Positions 24,101 through 34,639 of a stretch of DNA of 64,000 nucleotides are shown here, piece by piece; the stretch's first letter is position 1; the number at the start of each line of letters is the position of its first letter. The DNA is from Zopfochytrium polystomum. Its lineage: Eukaryota; Chytridiomycota; Chytridiomycetes; Chytridiales; Chytridiaceae. The DNA lies in contig JAIVFJ010000017.1 in assembly GCA_025765615.1 (NCBI GenBank), positions 248,001 through 312,000 on the forward strand, read 5' to 3'. The notes under the pieces are model-generated. The model saw nothing but the letters and a program-made list of their open reading frames with translations. It was not told the DNA's origin and did no database searches. The position numbers and the translations under genes were made by a program.

Positions 24101-27100
24101 AGTGTCATCTCTGAAAAAGGATCGACGGCTGTAGCCTGGAACGCCATCAAAGTAAAGTGGTGCAACTCGATCAAGAGCATCCATTCGCACAAGAGTTAAG
24201 CATCCTGAAAGGCAAGTCGTGGTGCCAAAAAAGTCGTGGAATGTCTTTTCCAAGACTTGAATTCGAAGGTCTGTTTAAGTCAAAACCATGATTTGAAGTT
24301 ATTCTACAGTCAACTGAACGTCAAACACTCACACTCTATTGCTTGCATAATCTCTAGAATGTTGCTTCCTTTTGTTCGAACCGTCGTCAACCCAGTCATG
24401 GCCTCGCATTGCTTTCGCCTCCTCATGTCACTCATCAGTGCTTCAAGAGCGTCTTCAAAGACATTCATGTCCGAGTCCATGAACAGAATGAACTTTTCGA
24501 AGCTTTGTCCTGCTTGAGCCTCATAAAGAGATCGTATCTCCTCAGCCTTTTGGCGAGCAAGTAGTGCACCATGCCCTTGCGCGTGGCGCTTGCCGCCGTG
24601 TGGAAACCGGCAAATAGTGACGTTCACACCTTCGAGAGCACAGTGGAGCCGATTCGAATATGGCGGCGATTGCTTGGACAGCATTCCACAAAAAGCTTCG
24701 TATTCTTCGGTTTCGCGATCGTCATCAAAGGCCACAATGACGTGCATTAGGTGCTTTGGGTATCTGTGAACGAGGGCCGAGGCAAATATTAGCTGTGACA
24801 ACGCCAAATCTCGCATCCCCAGGTACATACTTCAAGTTCACAATACTTTTGATAGTTCTTTGCAGAACGTCGGGCACTTCGTTGTAAACTGGAATCACGA
24901 TACACACAATCCCGAGCTGCTCCTCCGAGTCGTCGCTCTTCTTTGAAGTCATGCTAGGTGACCACTTGCTCATCCTCCTTCGTTTTGCAGAACCTCGAGT
25001 CAACGTGGCAACTGGCACCTGCGGCTCGTCTTTTACAATTTTCTTCCTCCAAAATGGGGTTATTCCGTAAAAGATGCAGTAGCCTAAGCCGATGCAGAAC
25101 TCCGATACCACGATTACGGTGTTGAAGATGGAGAGCCCGAGGAATCCGAAATAGCCCACGTCAGAGAGGTTCTGCTGAACGAAGCGCATTCGCCAAAATA
25201 GTGTCAGCCTGAACGCCGATCCAGCGACATCGGTTGCATTCACCGCACCGAGAACATGCTCCGCCGCGCCTGGGAAGGACGAGTCTCCGACATTGACCCA
25301 GAGGCTGCCCGGATCAAGCGCAAACGCACCAAGGTCGATAAAAGGCTTGGCAAACACGATGAGCACGAAAGCCTGCAGAACGACGATGCCGGTTGAAATA
25401 ACGATGTTGAGGGCTCTTGTCCTGGCGGGTTTGGCGCGTCTCTGGCTCGCGCGATGGACTGCGAGGACCGACTGTATCACGAGAGTCAGACCGAAGATGA
25501 TTTGAAAATAGGAGATTCCGACGATGATTGCTCCGGTCGTGCTTTGGGCTACGTTGATGGGCAGCGGAGTCCCAGTCCCATTTTCTGAAGAGATCTTGGC
25601 GTAATAGCTGGAAATTTGAATGGAAGGAACTGCGATTTGGTTTTCAATAACTCTGGTCTAAAAACTTGGTGAAAGTCTTGCGGGCAACTTACGATCATTA
25701 TATCGGTTGATGGCCATTCCGAGACAGGTAGGCATGTCGATTATTGTGAACTCGCACAACGGTACCTGCTGCACCATCTGCTCCAGAATATCGGCATTGG
25801 CTTGCGCAATGTCGTGGTGGAGCGAAATGATTCCGGGCGTGTTCTCCTTGTCGTCAAAGAGGTGCAGACGACTGAACAAGGCGCCAGGGTCTTCTGCTGA
25901 TTTATACACCATCATCGTATCACGCGAATCAAAACTCCACGCTACGGGGATGTAACCGAATGCCTTGAGTGTGAACGCTTTCCATCAGAAACGTTTTGGC
26001 GGCAGCCACAAACAAATGAAGCAAACCTGAACAACCGCCAGAGTGCGCTTGTTGTAATTTCCATATGGCGACCTGAACAGCTTTGGGGCGACGCCAGTTG
26101 CCGTCGAAATGGCAATGTGAGCAAGCGTCAGGTCAGCGAAAAGCTGCTCGTCGGTGAGGGTGGTCATGTCTTTGTGGAAGTACGTGTGTGCTCCGACGAC
26201 GTGGCCCTCCTGAACGGCCCTTCGAGCGTATCCCGCGTAAGTCGGATCCTCCAAGTTCTGCGCAGTTACGAAGAACGTCCCCGACACGTTGTATGCTTTT
26301 AAGATGTCCAGGATCTGAGGAGTGATGCTAGTGGGTCCGTCATCAAAAGTGAACGTTAGGGAACCGTTCACAGCGCAGTCGTTGACGGGGATCGGAATGC
26401 ACGCGCCGCAGTCAAGTGGGCAGGAATGGCACGTTTCGGAGCGCTGTTCACACCGGCCGTCGCCGCATTGGCCTCCTGACTGAGCTGATAGTGCAGGTCG
26501 CAGCGACTCAATTTTGGAAGCCATCCACTGATTTATTGGGGGAATAGATTGGCCGGAGACGAGTTGTCGACTTAGCAAACCAGGAAGAGCTGCGTTGTCT
26601 AAACAAGCGAATGAGAAGAGTAGCTGCGTAGTTCAACACTTACAGATCAGTTTGGGTTCTGTATACAGTCGGTTGAGTCTGGTGTCGACATATTTGTCGC
26701 GAACAGTTGGACCACCTTAACGAGGTATTTAATTAGAGGGGGTGGACACACAATCAAATGAGCTCAAGGAACAAAGATAGCACTCAACTCACCAACGAGA
26801 GCTCCTGGCAAGACGTACTTGTTGTTGACGGGATAAGTGATGTTCGTCCCGCCGTGCATGAGCATGCTGCAAGGGTTGATCGGAGACTTTGCATTAATGC
26901 CGGTAATAAAAGTGAAATTGGATGGATTGTCTCCGAGAACGTAGTTGAGCTGTGAGGTGGCAAACTCGGAGGCGACAGTGGCAAGTTCGGGGTCACCCTT
27001 GTTGTTGTACTTGCTTACAACGTAGCCCAGGAAGGGCAACATTGATGCTATCTGGGGCGGAAATAAAGTCATAGTCTTGCTGGAGAGCAAGGTCGCGAAT

Positions 27101-28453
27101 TAGGAGGCCGCCTGCCATAAGACGAGCAATGAACCATTCAACGGCGATGTTATTTCAAGAAGCGACAGGGAAAATGAGCAATTACCTTTTGAAAAGAAGG
27201 TGTACTCATCTCCAGGGAACGAAATATTAGCAAACATTCCCTTGACTCTGGAGCCATAGAATGAATCCATTCCATTGGGAAGCGTCGTGGCCATGAGAAC
27301 GTCTACGCCTCTATCTTTCATATCCCAATTGAAGCGGTAATCTGGAATCCAGGAAAAGTGGTTGTCCTTTTCCTCCAACCAAGACAAATGCCGAGCGTGG
27401 GCGATTTCCAGGTAGCTCGTTCCGTTAGTGCCCACACCAGGTACCGTTTGTTGCCTTGTGGAGCCAAGAGGCGCCCCACGCCAAATCGTCAAGGTAGCCC
27501 CAAGGAGAGTAGACGAACGCATCCGTCCTCCGGCGGAATGTTCTTGTAGGCAAGGCCGCGGTAAGTATCGGCGTACTCGAATGCGACTTTGGCCTTTTCG
27601 AGCAGCTGGTCGGAATCTGGAGTGGTATATTGAAAACGTAAGGCGCGGTATGTCAAGTAAATAGATGTGGCACCCACAGGACTGGTTGACAGGCCTGAAC
27701 AGGATGGAGGCAGCCGCTAAGGCGGCGGCCGTCTCGCCGGCGGCGTCCGACGCCGGTAACTCGGTGCCTGCAGTGAACGTTGCGCGCAGGTTGTAGGAGG
27801 CAATGTTGGCCGGGTTGTTCCATGCGGTGGCCCTTTCTTTTGAAGCAACCTTGTGGAGGGATTCATTGTGAGGCAGGTGCCACCTTTCGGTTGTCGCTCT
27901 GATTTTTTGTAGCACACAACTCGCCAGGAATGAAGAAACCCCCAGTTCCTACCTGCACCACGAGAGCCGTGTTGTTCGGGACGCAATTCATGAGGTAGTC
28001 CGTCCCCCACTTGATAGTGTCCAGTAAGTGTGCGGTCTGGTTCGCCGCGGCGAAGCCCTCGGGGAACTCGATACCCCCCCACGCAAGCGTCGTAAGCGAG
28101 AAGGCTAGGGGCAACGTGTACTTTACGACCGAAGTTCCCGAGTCAAAGTAGCCGCCGACAAGGTTCAAGCCCACGTCCTGGCCGTCGGCGAGGGCAGAGT
28201 CCATCATCATGGGGAACGCCTGGTGTATGGAAGACGGCAGTCTCCCAGACCGCTGGGTGTCATAGAAAGTGAGCGTTTGAGTGAGGATGGATGCGTAGTC
28301 GGTCACGTTCCCGCTCGAAGACACCGACGACGGCGTTGACGTTGACGCATTGGAGGCCTCGGGAACTTCGGCCAGGAAGCCGACGACAGTACTGAGGAAG
28401 GAGACGTTGCCTGCTAGCGGCGCCGGCAACAGTGCCGAGCTGTCCGAAGCCAT
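21145..28453 (-). CDS. GH9 / CE4 / chitin synthase / cellulose-synthase-like fusion protein
   Basis: Fourteen exons on the minus strand: 27940-28453, 27678-27896, 27445-27616, 27186-27341, 26793-27111, 26644-26715, 26027-26598, 25693-25963, 24831-25584, 24333-24763, 22348-24270, 22037-22279, 21533-21983 and 21145-21457. Phases agree at every junction if two extra bases (near 27525 and 27055) are discounted; about 2135 residues. Order: GH9 module (about 50-500; FYDTQRSGRLP, LNYVLGDNP, ALVGGP); Cys-rich CGDGRCEQRSETC linker; CE4 deacetylase (about 555-765; TFDDGP, HTYFH, RSPYG, LHHD); three helices; chitin synthase GT2 (about 987-1295; FMDSDM, CLSGC, LGEDRWL, QQRRRW); several helices and an acidic linker; a second GT2 (about 1630-1880; HAKAGNINNA, LDCDMVP, CEDYLMAL, QQTRW); terminal helices. 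It would act in the plasma membrane, building and deacetylating chitin. No signal peptide is seen at the proposed start. The first splice (43 nt, weak donor) is tentative. Confidence 0.8.
27053..27056 (-). other. Apparent +1 frameshift at a GGGG run in GH9
   Basis: The frame carrying GGLLIRDLALQQDYDF must shift by one base to reach QIASMLPFLGYVVSKY, the next GH9 block. A run of four G (CCCC in the mRNA) lies exactly at the switch and no GT donor is available. Confidence 0.6.
27521..27530 (-). other. Apparent +1 frameshift in the GH9 exon
   Basis: Reading frame for YADTYRGLAYKNIPPED runs into that for DAFVYSPWGYLDDLAWGA with one base too many and no possible intron between. Both halves match GH9, so one base is extra in this sequence: an assembly error, a real mutation, or recoding. 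Confidence 0.6.
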
Positions 28454-29788
28454 TTCTAGTCCCTGTTAGAGCTGGAGGGAAATCGCTTTCCTTTTTTTTT
28501 TTTTTTTTTTGGTTTCTTCTTCTTGTTCTTGTTACTGGTCAGAATGCACCATCCAACGGAACAACATCAGACACACACACACACACACACGCAACTCTCT
28601 CTCTCTCTCTCTCTCTCACACTCACTCTCTCACTCCCTCTGTGTCTCTCTCTCTGTCAATCTCTATATCGCGATGCCCGTCTTGTTTGTTTCCAGCCTTC
28701 CATTCACACCTTCCACACAAGTATCGCACCATTCGCAGGGGCTCTGTCGGTGTGTGTTGCTCCATTCCAGCCCCCCTGTCTCCGTTTCCGCACAAGGCGA
28801 AACCTCCCTCCCTCCTCCACCCATTTGTCTCCTCCCTTTCCGTCCCCATGTCCCCATGCAAAAACTTCGCACACGATGTCTTTATTGGGAGGCTGATGAG
28901 GATGAGCTGCACCAAGATTTTCGCTTTCTTGGCGTTTTTTCCTTCGGGGCCGTCCCGTCTCCCGTCTGATCAGGAGCGAACAATCCAGGCAACAAAGGAG
29001 AAAACTTGGAGAAACGCGCAGGAACAATAAAGGAAGGATTGGGGGGCACTCGCTACACAGGGCGTGCGTGGCTGGCTGAGGGAGCCGTCGCGTGATGGAG
29101 CAGCAGAACAAAAACAAACAAACAAAAAGGCAGGTGCCCCCCCAAAACTGCGCCATGAGTGCATCGTTATTGTTGCAATTTTGGACCTGTTTTGTCGAGA
29201 GCGGCCAATGCCCGAGAAGGAAACACAACCATCACAGCATCGCTCTTCTCGGGCTGCACGCGAGGCGCCTCCCCCCACAAAGATTGACGCCCCAGCCGTT
29301 TTTTTATTTTTTTTTTATTTGGGAAATTGCGAGCATCCCAAGGCGAAGAAAATGCACGCTGCTCAGCCCGAGATTTGTAATGGAAAAGCCACTGCACTCC
29401 CTATCTTTCCTTTCGCCTTCTTCTTCTTACGGTCGTCTCCTCATTCGACTCGTCTCGTTGCTTCTTCTTACTGGGAGCCCTTGGCACCTCCTCGTCCTCT
29501 TTCTTGCGGCCCCGCTGATGGAATGAAGCGCTTCAAATGAATGAGTGAGATAATGCCTTCCTTATCGGTTGGTTGGACGATGAGATTCTTCATGTGGAAA
29601 ATAGAATATCTGCATCACAAGGTTGTTAGGTGGAACTGACTGGTTAGCAGCACGTGGCAAAAGACAGACCCAAACCGTGTTGTTTCTGTTTCGATGCATT
29701 CGCCTGACAAGTCTTGTAATCTTCCGACAATTCCCTCGTCTGTTTTAGCACAGCTTGACAAGGCTGCCTGACAGCTTGCGCAATCGAA
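28454..29788. other. Intergenic region rich in microsatellites
   Basis: About 1.3 kb upstream of both the fusion gene (-) and the RRM gene (+). It holds a T run at about 28493-28510, (AC)10 at 28571-28590, (CT)n at 28595-28617 and pyrimidine-rich blocks to about 28860. Open frames here are by-products of these repeats. The 5' leader, and perhaps a missed first exon with a signal anchor, of the fusion gene would lie here; I could not find one. Confidence 0.5.
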
Positions 29789-30232
29789 ATGATCAGCCAC
29801 GCCAACCCGCGCACCGTCCTCCGCTCGACAGACTTCAGTATCCGGCTCATCATCAACTCTCGATCCTTTTTTCGGACCCCTGCCGCCTTTGAAATCAAGT
29901 CCGTCTTTGTCGGAAACCTTCCCTGGCAAGTCCGAGCAGATGAGCTGGCTGAGGTCTTTTCCAAGGTCGGCGAGGTGAAGTCCTCCCGCATCTTGATTCA
30001 CAAACCGTCGGGGCGCTCGCGTGGGTTTGGATTCGTTGAGATGGAGGCAGAGGACGCTCTGAAGGCAATTGAAGCGCTGAACGGTGCGGACGTAAAAGGA
30101 AGACCAATACGAGTAGGTCGTGCAGATGTGCACGAGTGACCAATTCTCATTCCGCGGCTCCACTAGGTGTTCATGTCAACGTCCAAGCCCACGCTACCAG
30201 GACAGAACAAAAGCGACGGTGGCGAAATCTAG
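29789..30232 (+). CDS. Single-RRM RNA-binding protein, probably mitochondrial
   Basis: Two exons, 29789-30112 and 30167-30232, 129 residues. One RNA recognition motif covers about residues 37-110, with RNP2 SVFVGNLPW and RNP1 SRGFGFVEM clearly visible and the final strand RPIRV. The N-terminal 30 residues (MISHANPRTVLRSTDFSIRL and onward) are basic, hydroxylated and free of acidic residues apart from one Asp, as in mitochondrial presequences. The short tail after the RRM is polar. It resembles small organelle-type glycine-poor RRM proteins; the RNA target is unknown. Confidence 0.8.
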
Positions 30233-30432
30233 TAGCGGCTACGTGGAATCGTGTGGGACAGAAGGAGACGTTAAAGTGGTGCACTATATAAACTTGATTA
30301 TTGAAGTGCTTGCAGATGAATCAGCAGCTTGCGTCGAACCCCCTTCATCAACACCACCAAGGGCTTATCCGCAACGCCTCTTCATCGCCCCCAAATGTGA
30401 CAATTGTATTCGAAGGAATCAAACTGCGAGGG

Positions 30433-32072
30433 TCAGAAATCGGTGAAGTTCGTTAGGCCCAGACTTTTTGGTGGAGGAGACATTGGGGCTGACACAAAGC
30501 GGCACAATGAGTTCGACAGTTCAAACCCCCAATCGGAACGGCGCGAGGTGTCGAGTGGCGGATAGAAGTTAACTTGGGGGCGACCTGCACAGCAAGGGAC
30601 AGAAACTTTAAATTGGACTCGCACCAAAAAAGCGGTTCTACCATCGCGCCGTGTTCGCCACCACTCAGCATGACTCCACAGCTCTGACTTCCAGGTTCCA
30701 TCGGAGTGGAACCGTGCCTCTCCTTGTTCAACGGGGCGCTCCAGCGTACTATATCGATGGAGTGCGTCAATGGAGACCCACCTACGCATCGCGAAAAAAA
30801 CAAACTCACAAGCCGATCCACGTGATTGACGTCAATTCAGATCGCGTCAACCTGGTCCTCCTGGAATCGAGCTCGGCAGCAATAAAACTCGCCATCCACT
30901 TGCCGCACGTGGGTGGTACTTGCTTTGGCGCATGTATTGGAAGAGTAGAAGCCAGCACTCTCTTCAGCCATGGAAGATCGCGTTCTGAAAGTGCCGGGCA
31001 GTCATCGTCTGTCTCTGACACAGGGCTTGGTGGCGCAAAGAGTTGTGAACCTGCGCTTCCAGGCGGAAATGATGAGCTCATCGCGTTTGTTTGAGGAGTC
31101 AAGGAGGAAGCGCGCGTCTGCCGACGAACTGGGGCAAGTTTCGACGAAGTCTGATCGGCTGACCACGACCACGAAAAGAGCGAAACAGGAAACACGCTGG
31201 ACGGCCAGCTTGCGCTTGATGGATAGCCCGGCGTAACCGTTACGCCGCGACGATCCAGAATCCGAAGAATCTCGTCCAAGGTTAGTTGCGGGAAATAGTT
31301 CGACCTGGGCAGTGGACGTTAAGGCATGGATTTGGCAGTGGCAACAAATCTACCAGTCAACGAGCGGATTCAACTCGAGTGGGTGAAACTGTTTATCTGA
31401 CCAACGTCGGCGGCACATTTCTCTCCACTAGGGTTGGCAGCAAGTACCGTTTAACGCGGTCGAAACAAACGGGTCGAAGATAAGAACCCACCACAATATT
31501 GCTTCGAGCGAAGACGCGCCACGATCTAGACACGCAACCGCACAGACTCAGGTCTAACGGGCTCACAAGAAGCATAATATGGCAAATAACTTCGGGTGGG
31601 AGACTGGAAAAGATGAGTTGAAAGATGACAGGCAAAAGATTGTGGATCCATACATAGAAATAAAATCGAGACGGCCAGATGGGGCCACGCCGCCGTTAAC
31701 AGGGGAGAGGTCGAAAATGTCGTCTCCGCTTGCATCTTCGAGCGGGGTCAGAGGTGGGGAGTCCAGCGGCACTCGGCGTTCGTGATCCAGGGGCAGAGCT
31801 GACGAGCTTGTAGAGTTAGGAAGGGCGGATCCGACTGCACCCTGTGTTACAGAGTGCGCGTCTCTCTCCTCAGATTGGCCACGCGTGTTGGTTGGCTGAT
31901 GTTGAGTTGCTTCGGAGACGATCGTTGCTGCTGCGCGCATCTTGCTTTGACTGAGGGACGTGGGATCGATGGGAAAGGCCGGTCTACGCTCGGAGGCGTG
32001 AAAGGGGGCGGGGATTGAAAAATTCTTGAAAGTGCTTGTGCCGACCCGACAGGATGTCGGCAATTCTGTCAT
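30433..32072 (-). CDS. F-box protein
   Basis: Exons on the minus strand: 31654-32072, 31492-31603, 31354-31427, 31304 down to about 30810-30830, and 30781 to the stop at 30433. Phases fit for the first four; the last intron is either 28, 40 or 48 nt depending on the donor, so that junction is unresolved. The F-box is clear: ILPPEVICHIMLLVSPLDLS, CVSRSWRVFARSNIVW, then REMCRRRWSD. It should bind Skp1 and place substrates on an SCF ubiquitin ligase. The N-terminal 130 residues are Ser/Pro/Glu-rich; the C-terminal part (ELWSHAEWWRTRRDG, RVQFKVSVPCCAG) looks folded but I do not recognise it. Confidence 0.65.
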
Positions 32073-32141
32073 CGTGACCTCCGAACCGTTTTTGCCGTCT
32101 CACCCAAACCTGACGGTGACGAAGGACCATTGCTTCCTGTG

Positions 32142-33079
32142 TCATTCACACCTCACACTGTCGGTTGTCATAGCTTTCAGTATATTTATATTCACAACTT
32201 TCTTTGCACCATCGGACTCCCTACCGCTCGAACCACTTTTCTTGCCTATCCAGCACACCCCCCACTCATCTGAATCGTCGTCGGAATCGTCATCACTGAA
32301 ATCATTCTCAGTGTCCCAGTACCTGTGATGAACTTTTTAAAAAAAAGGAAGAAAGATTCAAATCGCATACCCATCACGAGCAAAGGTTGGTGGCCTAACA
32401 CTTCGAAGCTCCGCCCGAAGTTCCGCCTCCGTAGCAGCCAAAGCCAGGGATCGCTTAAATACATTGTCCTATTATGAACGTATCAATGTGCAAAAGTCGT
32501 TCCGCACCTGTTTCTCCGCTTCCAGAGCAGCAATTTCCTCCAGAGGAAGTAGTTTGACACTTCTCTGCTGCCTGAATCCAGAACCAGGATTGTCCGCTGC
32601 ATCGCACATGCCTCCGGCTTGTTTTGGGGTCATGCCAACAACTTCCGCGGTGCTGCTGTCTTTCGACAGACTCAAATCGTTGATCTTATTTGTTATGGAG
32701 TCCACTTCGGTATTTGGCCCCACCGATGGAGATGGTTCGTGGGGGCCCAGCGATGGACTACCTTCGACAAGCTGGAGGGCAGCAATCCTGTTTTCTATTC
32801 GGATCTGCATGGCTTTAACTTTCTCCCCCTTGTCGGGAAGAGTTTCACTTCTCGGAGTTAGAAAGTAGTGTGGCTGCATTCAGCTACAGACCACCGGGAA
32901 AGGATCTTCGCATTCTTCTCTTTCATCGCCAGAAGTTCCTCAATGCCAGCCGTATCAAGGTTGATACGCGGAGTCGGAGCTGGTGCCTTCCGAATAGTGT
33001 GCATGGCCTTGTCACCACCCAAATTTCGACTATGTGAGGAGCACATTCGAAGGACATCACGCAAACCGACGCAACTCAC
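32142..33079 (-). CDS. Uncharacterised coiled-coil protein with acidic tail
   Basis: Four exons on the minus strand, 32892-33079, 32508-32847, 32371-32468 and 32142-32322. All phases match, giving 268 residues, which is the main argument that the gene is real. It shows an alpha-helical charged segment (GIEELLAMKEKNAKILSRCE, then KVKAMQIRIENRIAALQLVE), a second helix LAATEAELRAELRSVRPP, and an acidic FSDDDSDDDSDEW. No signal peptide or membrane helix. I do not recognise the family. The start could be a downstream ATG (33043 or 33004). It lies just upstream of, and on the same strand as, the F-box gene. Confidence 0.5.
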
Positions 33080-33547
33080 AACGCAATCCGCTAATTGTGA
33101 GGATACGAATCGTATTCAGCCAGTACATAAGTTACACTATGAGGCTACGACGGATTTTTTCACAATATATTTTGGAATTCTCCGTAAGGATTATAACAAT
33201 TCGACCTCCTTCATTTCAGTATGTGAATAATTCTGTATGTCCAAACCGAATAGCTACCATGGATTGCTACTTTGTTATAGCGTTTTGAATGGAAGAAGGT
33301 AGTCTGTGTGGTTCAGCGGGGACGCAATGCTGTCCGTCGACTTTGACTTTACATATACTGAAGAAATTGACAAGACCTGTATAGCAGACACAAAAAAAGA
33401 TGGTTCGTTGTGTGCCGTTCCTTGCCAGCTTCCCTCCCCAACCAATCCCATACCACACCATCCCATCCCATCCCATCCCATCCCAGCCTATTGCGTCCCG
33501 CCATCGCACCCCTCCTAGACCCCGCATGCGTAGTTTCTTCTTCTTCA
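33080..33547. other. Divergent intergenic region before RPS8
   Basis: Holds a pentamer array (CCATC-type units, about 33458-33484) and pyrimidine-rich DNA leading into TTCTTCTTCA just before the RPS8 start. No gene seen. Confidence 0.5.
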
Positions 33548-34459
33548 ATGGTGTTCCTGGGGCGATCGAACTTCAGTCGACCCGATTCAGACCAAGAGAT
33601 CTTGGCCCCCTTTCACCCCTCAGATCCGCTGATCGAACTCTGTATCATGGCTGACCGCAAACGCAACTCTTTACAATCGGTAGGGTATTAGCCGAGACTC
33701 CCGCCACAAGCGCAGTGCTACCGGCGCGAAACGCGCCCACTACAGGAAGAAGAGGAAGTTCGAGTTGGGTCGTCAGGCTGCCAACACCAAGATTGGCGCC
33801 AAGAGGTAGATGCGACTTTAAAAAGCTGTCCAGCGACTGAATTTGCCGTTAGGATCCACAAGGTCCGAGTTCGTGGTGGAAACGAGAAGTTCCGAGCGCT
33901 GCGCCTTGACTCAGGTAGGCTAGGTTGCATCCCCAGTCCCAACGTGATATCAACGCTCTTTCCACGCTATTTAGGCAACTTTGCTTGGGGCTCAGAGCAC
34001 TGCACTCGCAAGACCCGTATCGTGACCGTGAAGTACAACTCGACCAACAACGAGCTTGTCCGCACAAACACCCTCGTGAAAGGATCGATCATCGAGATTG
34101 ACGCCACCCCTTTCCGTCAGTGGTTCGAGTCCACCTATGCTACCCCTCTCGGTCGCCGCGGAAAGAAGGTACATGCTGTTACAGTGCTGTAGTCGACTTG
34201 CAGGTAACCGTTTGGTCAGCCCGCTGAAGGTCAGGAAGACACTTTGAACAAACCCCGCTCAAGCCACGTCCTCCGTAAGATCGAGGCCAGGAAGGCTGAC
34301 CTGTACGTCGACCCTTTGCTGGACGATCAGTTCGTTACCGGTCGTGTTTTGGCCAAAATTACTTCTCGCCCTGGCCAATCTGGACGTTGCGATGGCTATA
34401 TCCTGGAGGGGAAGGAGCTGGAGTTCTACATCCGCAAGATCCGCTCGAAGGGCAAATAA
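33548..34459 (+). CDS. RPS8: Ribosomal protein eS8
   Basis: Five exons: 33548-33550 (ATG alone), 33684-33805, 33853-33914, 33975-34168 and 34220-34459, giving 206 residues, the usual length for eS8. The start codon is followed directly by a GT donor, so the first exon codes for Met only and the next opens with [20 protein letters not shown], the invariant N-terminus. Further family blocks are [38 protein letters not shown] and [17 protein letters not shown]. It is a 40S subunit protein. An AATAAA at about 34550 is the likely polyadenylation signal. The ATG-only exon is an inference from the acceptor at 33683 and the universal N-terminus. Confidence 0.93.
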
Positions 34460-34639
34460 GCAATTCTGGGTGTTAGAGGGTTTCTGTGTTGACTGGTGGC
34501 TGCGATAGCCAAATGAGAGGGCAAGTGTTGGTTGATGGTATTGTCACAATAAAGACCCCTGATGAATCGCAACAGTAGTTCTGTCGTTATGATCAGCTAA
34601 ATTTTCTTGTTCCACGATTTCAAAAGAAAATCGTTGGAG

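Noticed and set aside
25585..25692. Alternative acceptor at 25639 that would add the residues YYAKISSE
   Set aside because: Attractive by sequence but out of phase with the upstream exon (leads to a stop). The acceptor just before 25584 keeps the frame.
28431..29030. Several open frames with SLSLSLS, THTHTH and similar runs
   Set aside because: They are translations of (AC)n and (CT)n microsatellites in different frames and have no start or splice support.
30651..31236. Plus-strand open frames of 147 and 88 codons
   Set aside because: They are antisense to the F-box exons, which have a recognised domain and matching splice phases.
31229..31247. Perfect 19-nt palindrome CGGCGTAACCGTTACGCCG
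   Set aside because: It lies inside the F-box coding exon; a 9-bp inverted repeat is expected about once by chance in a window of this size.
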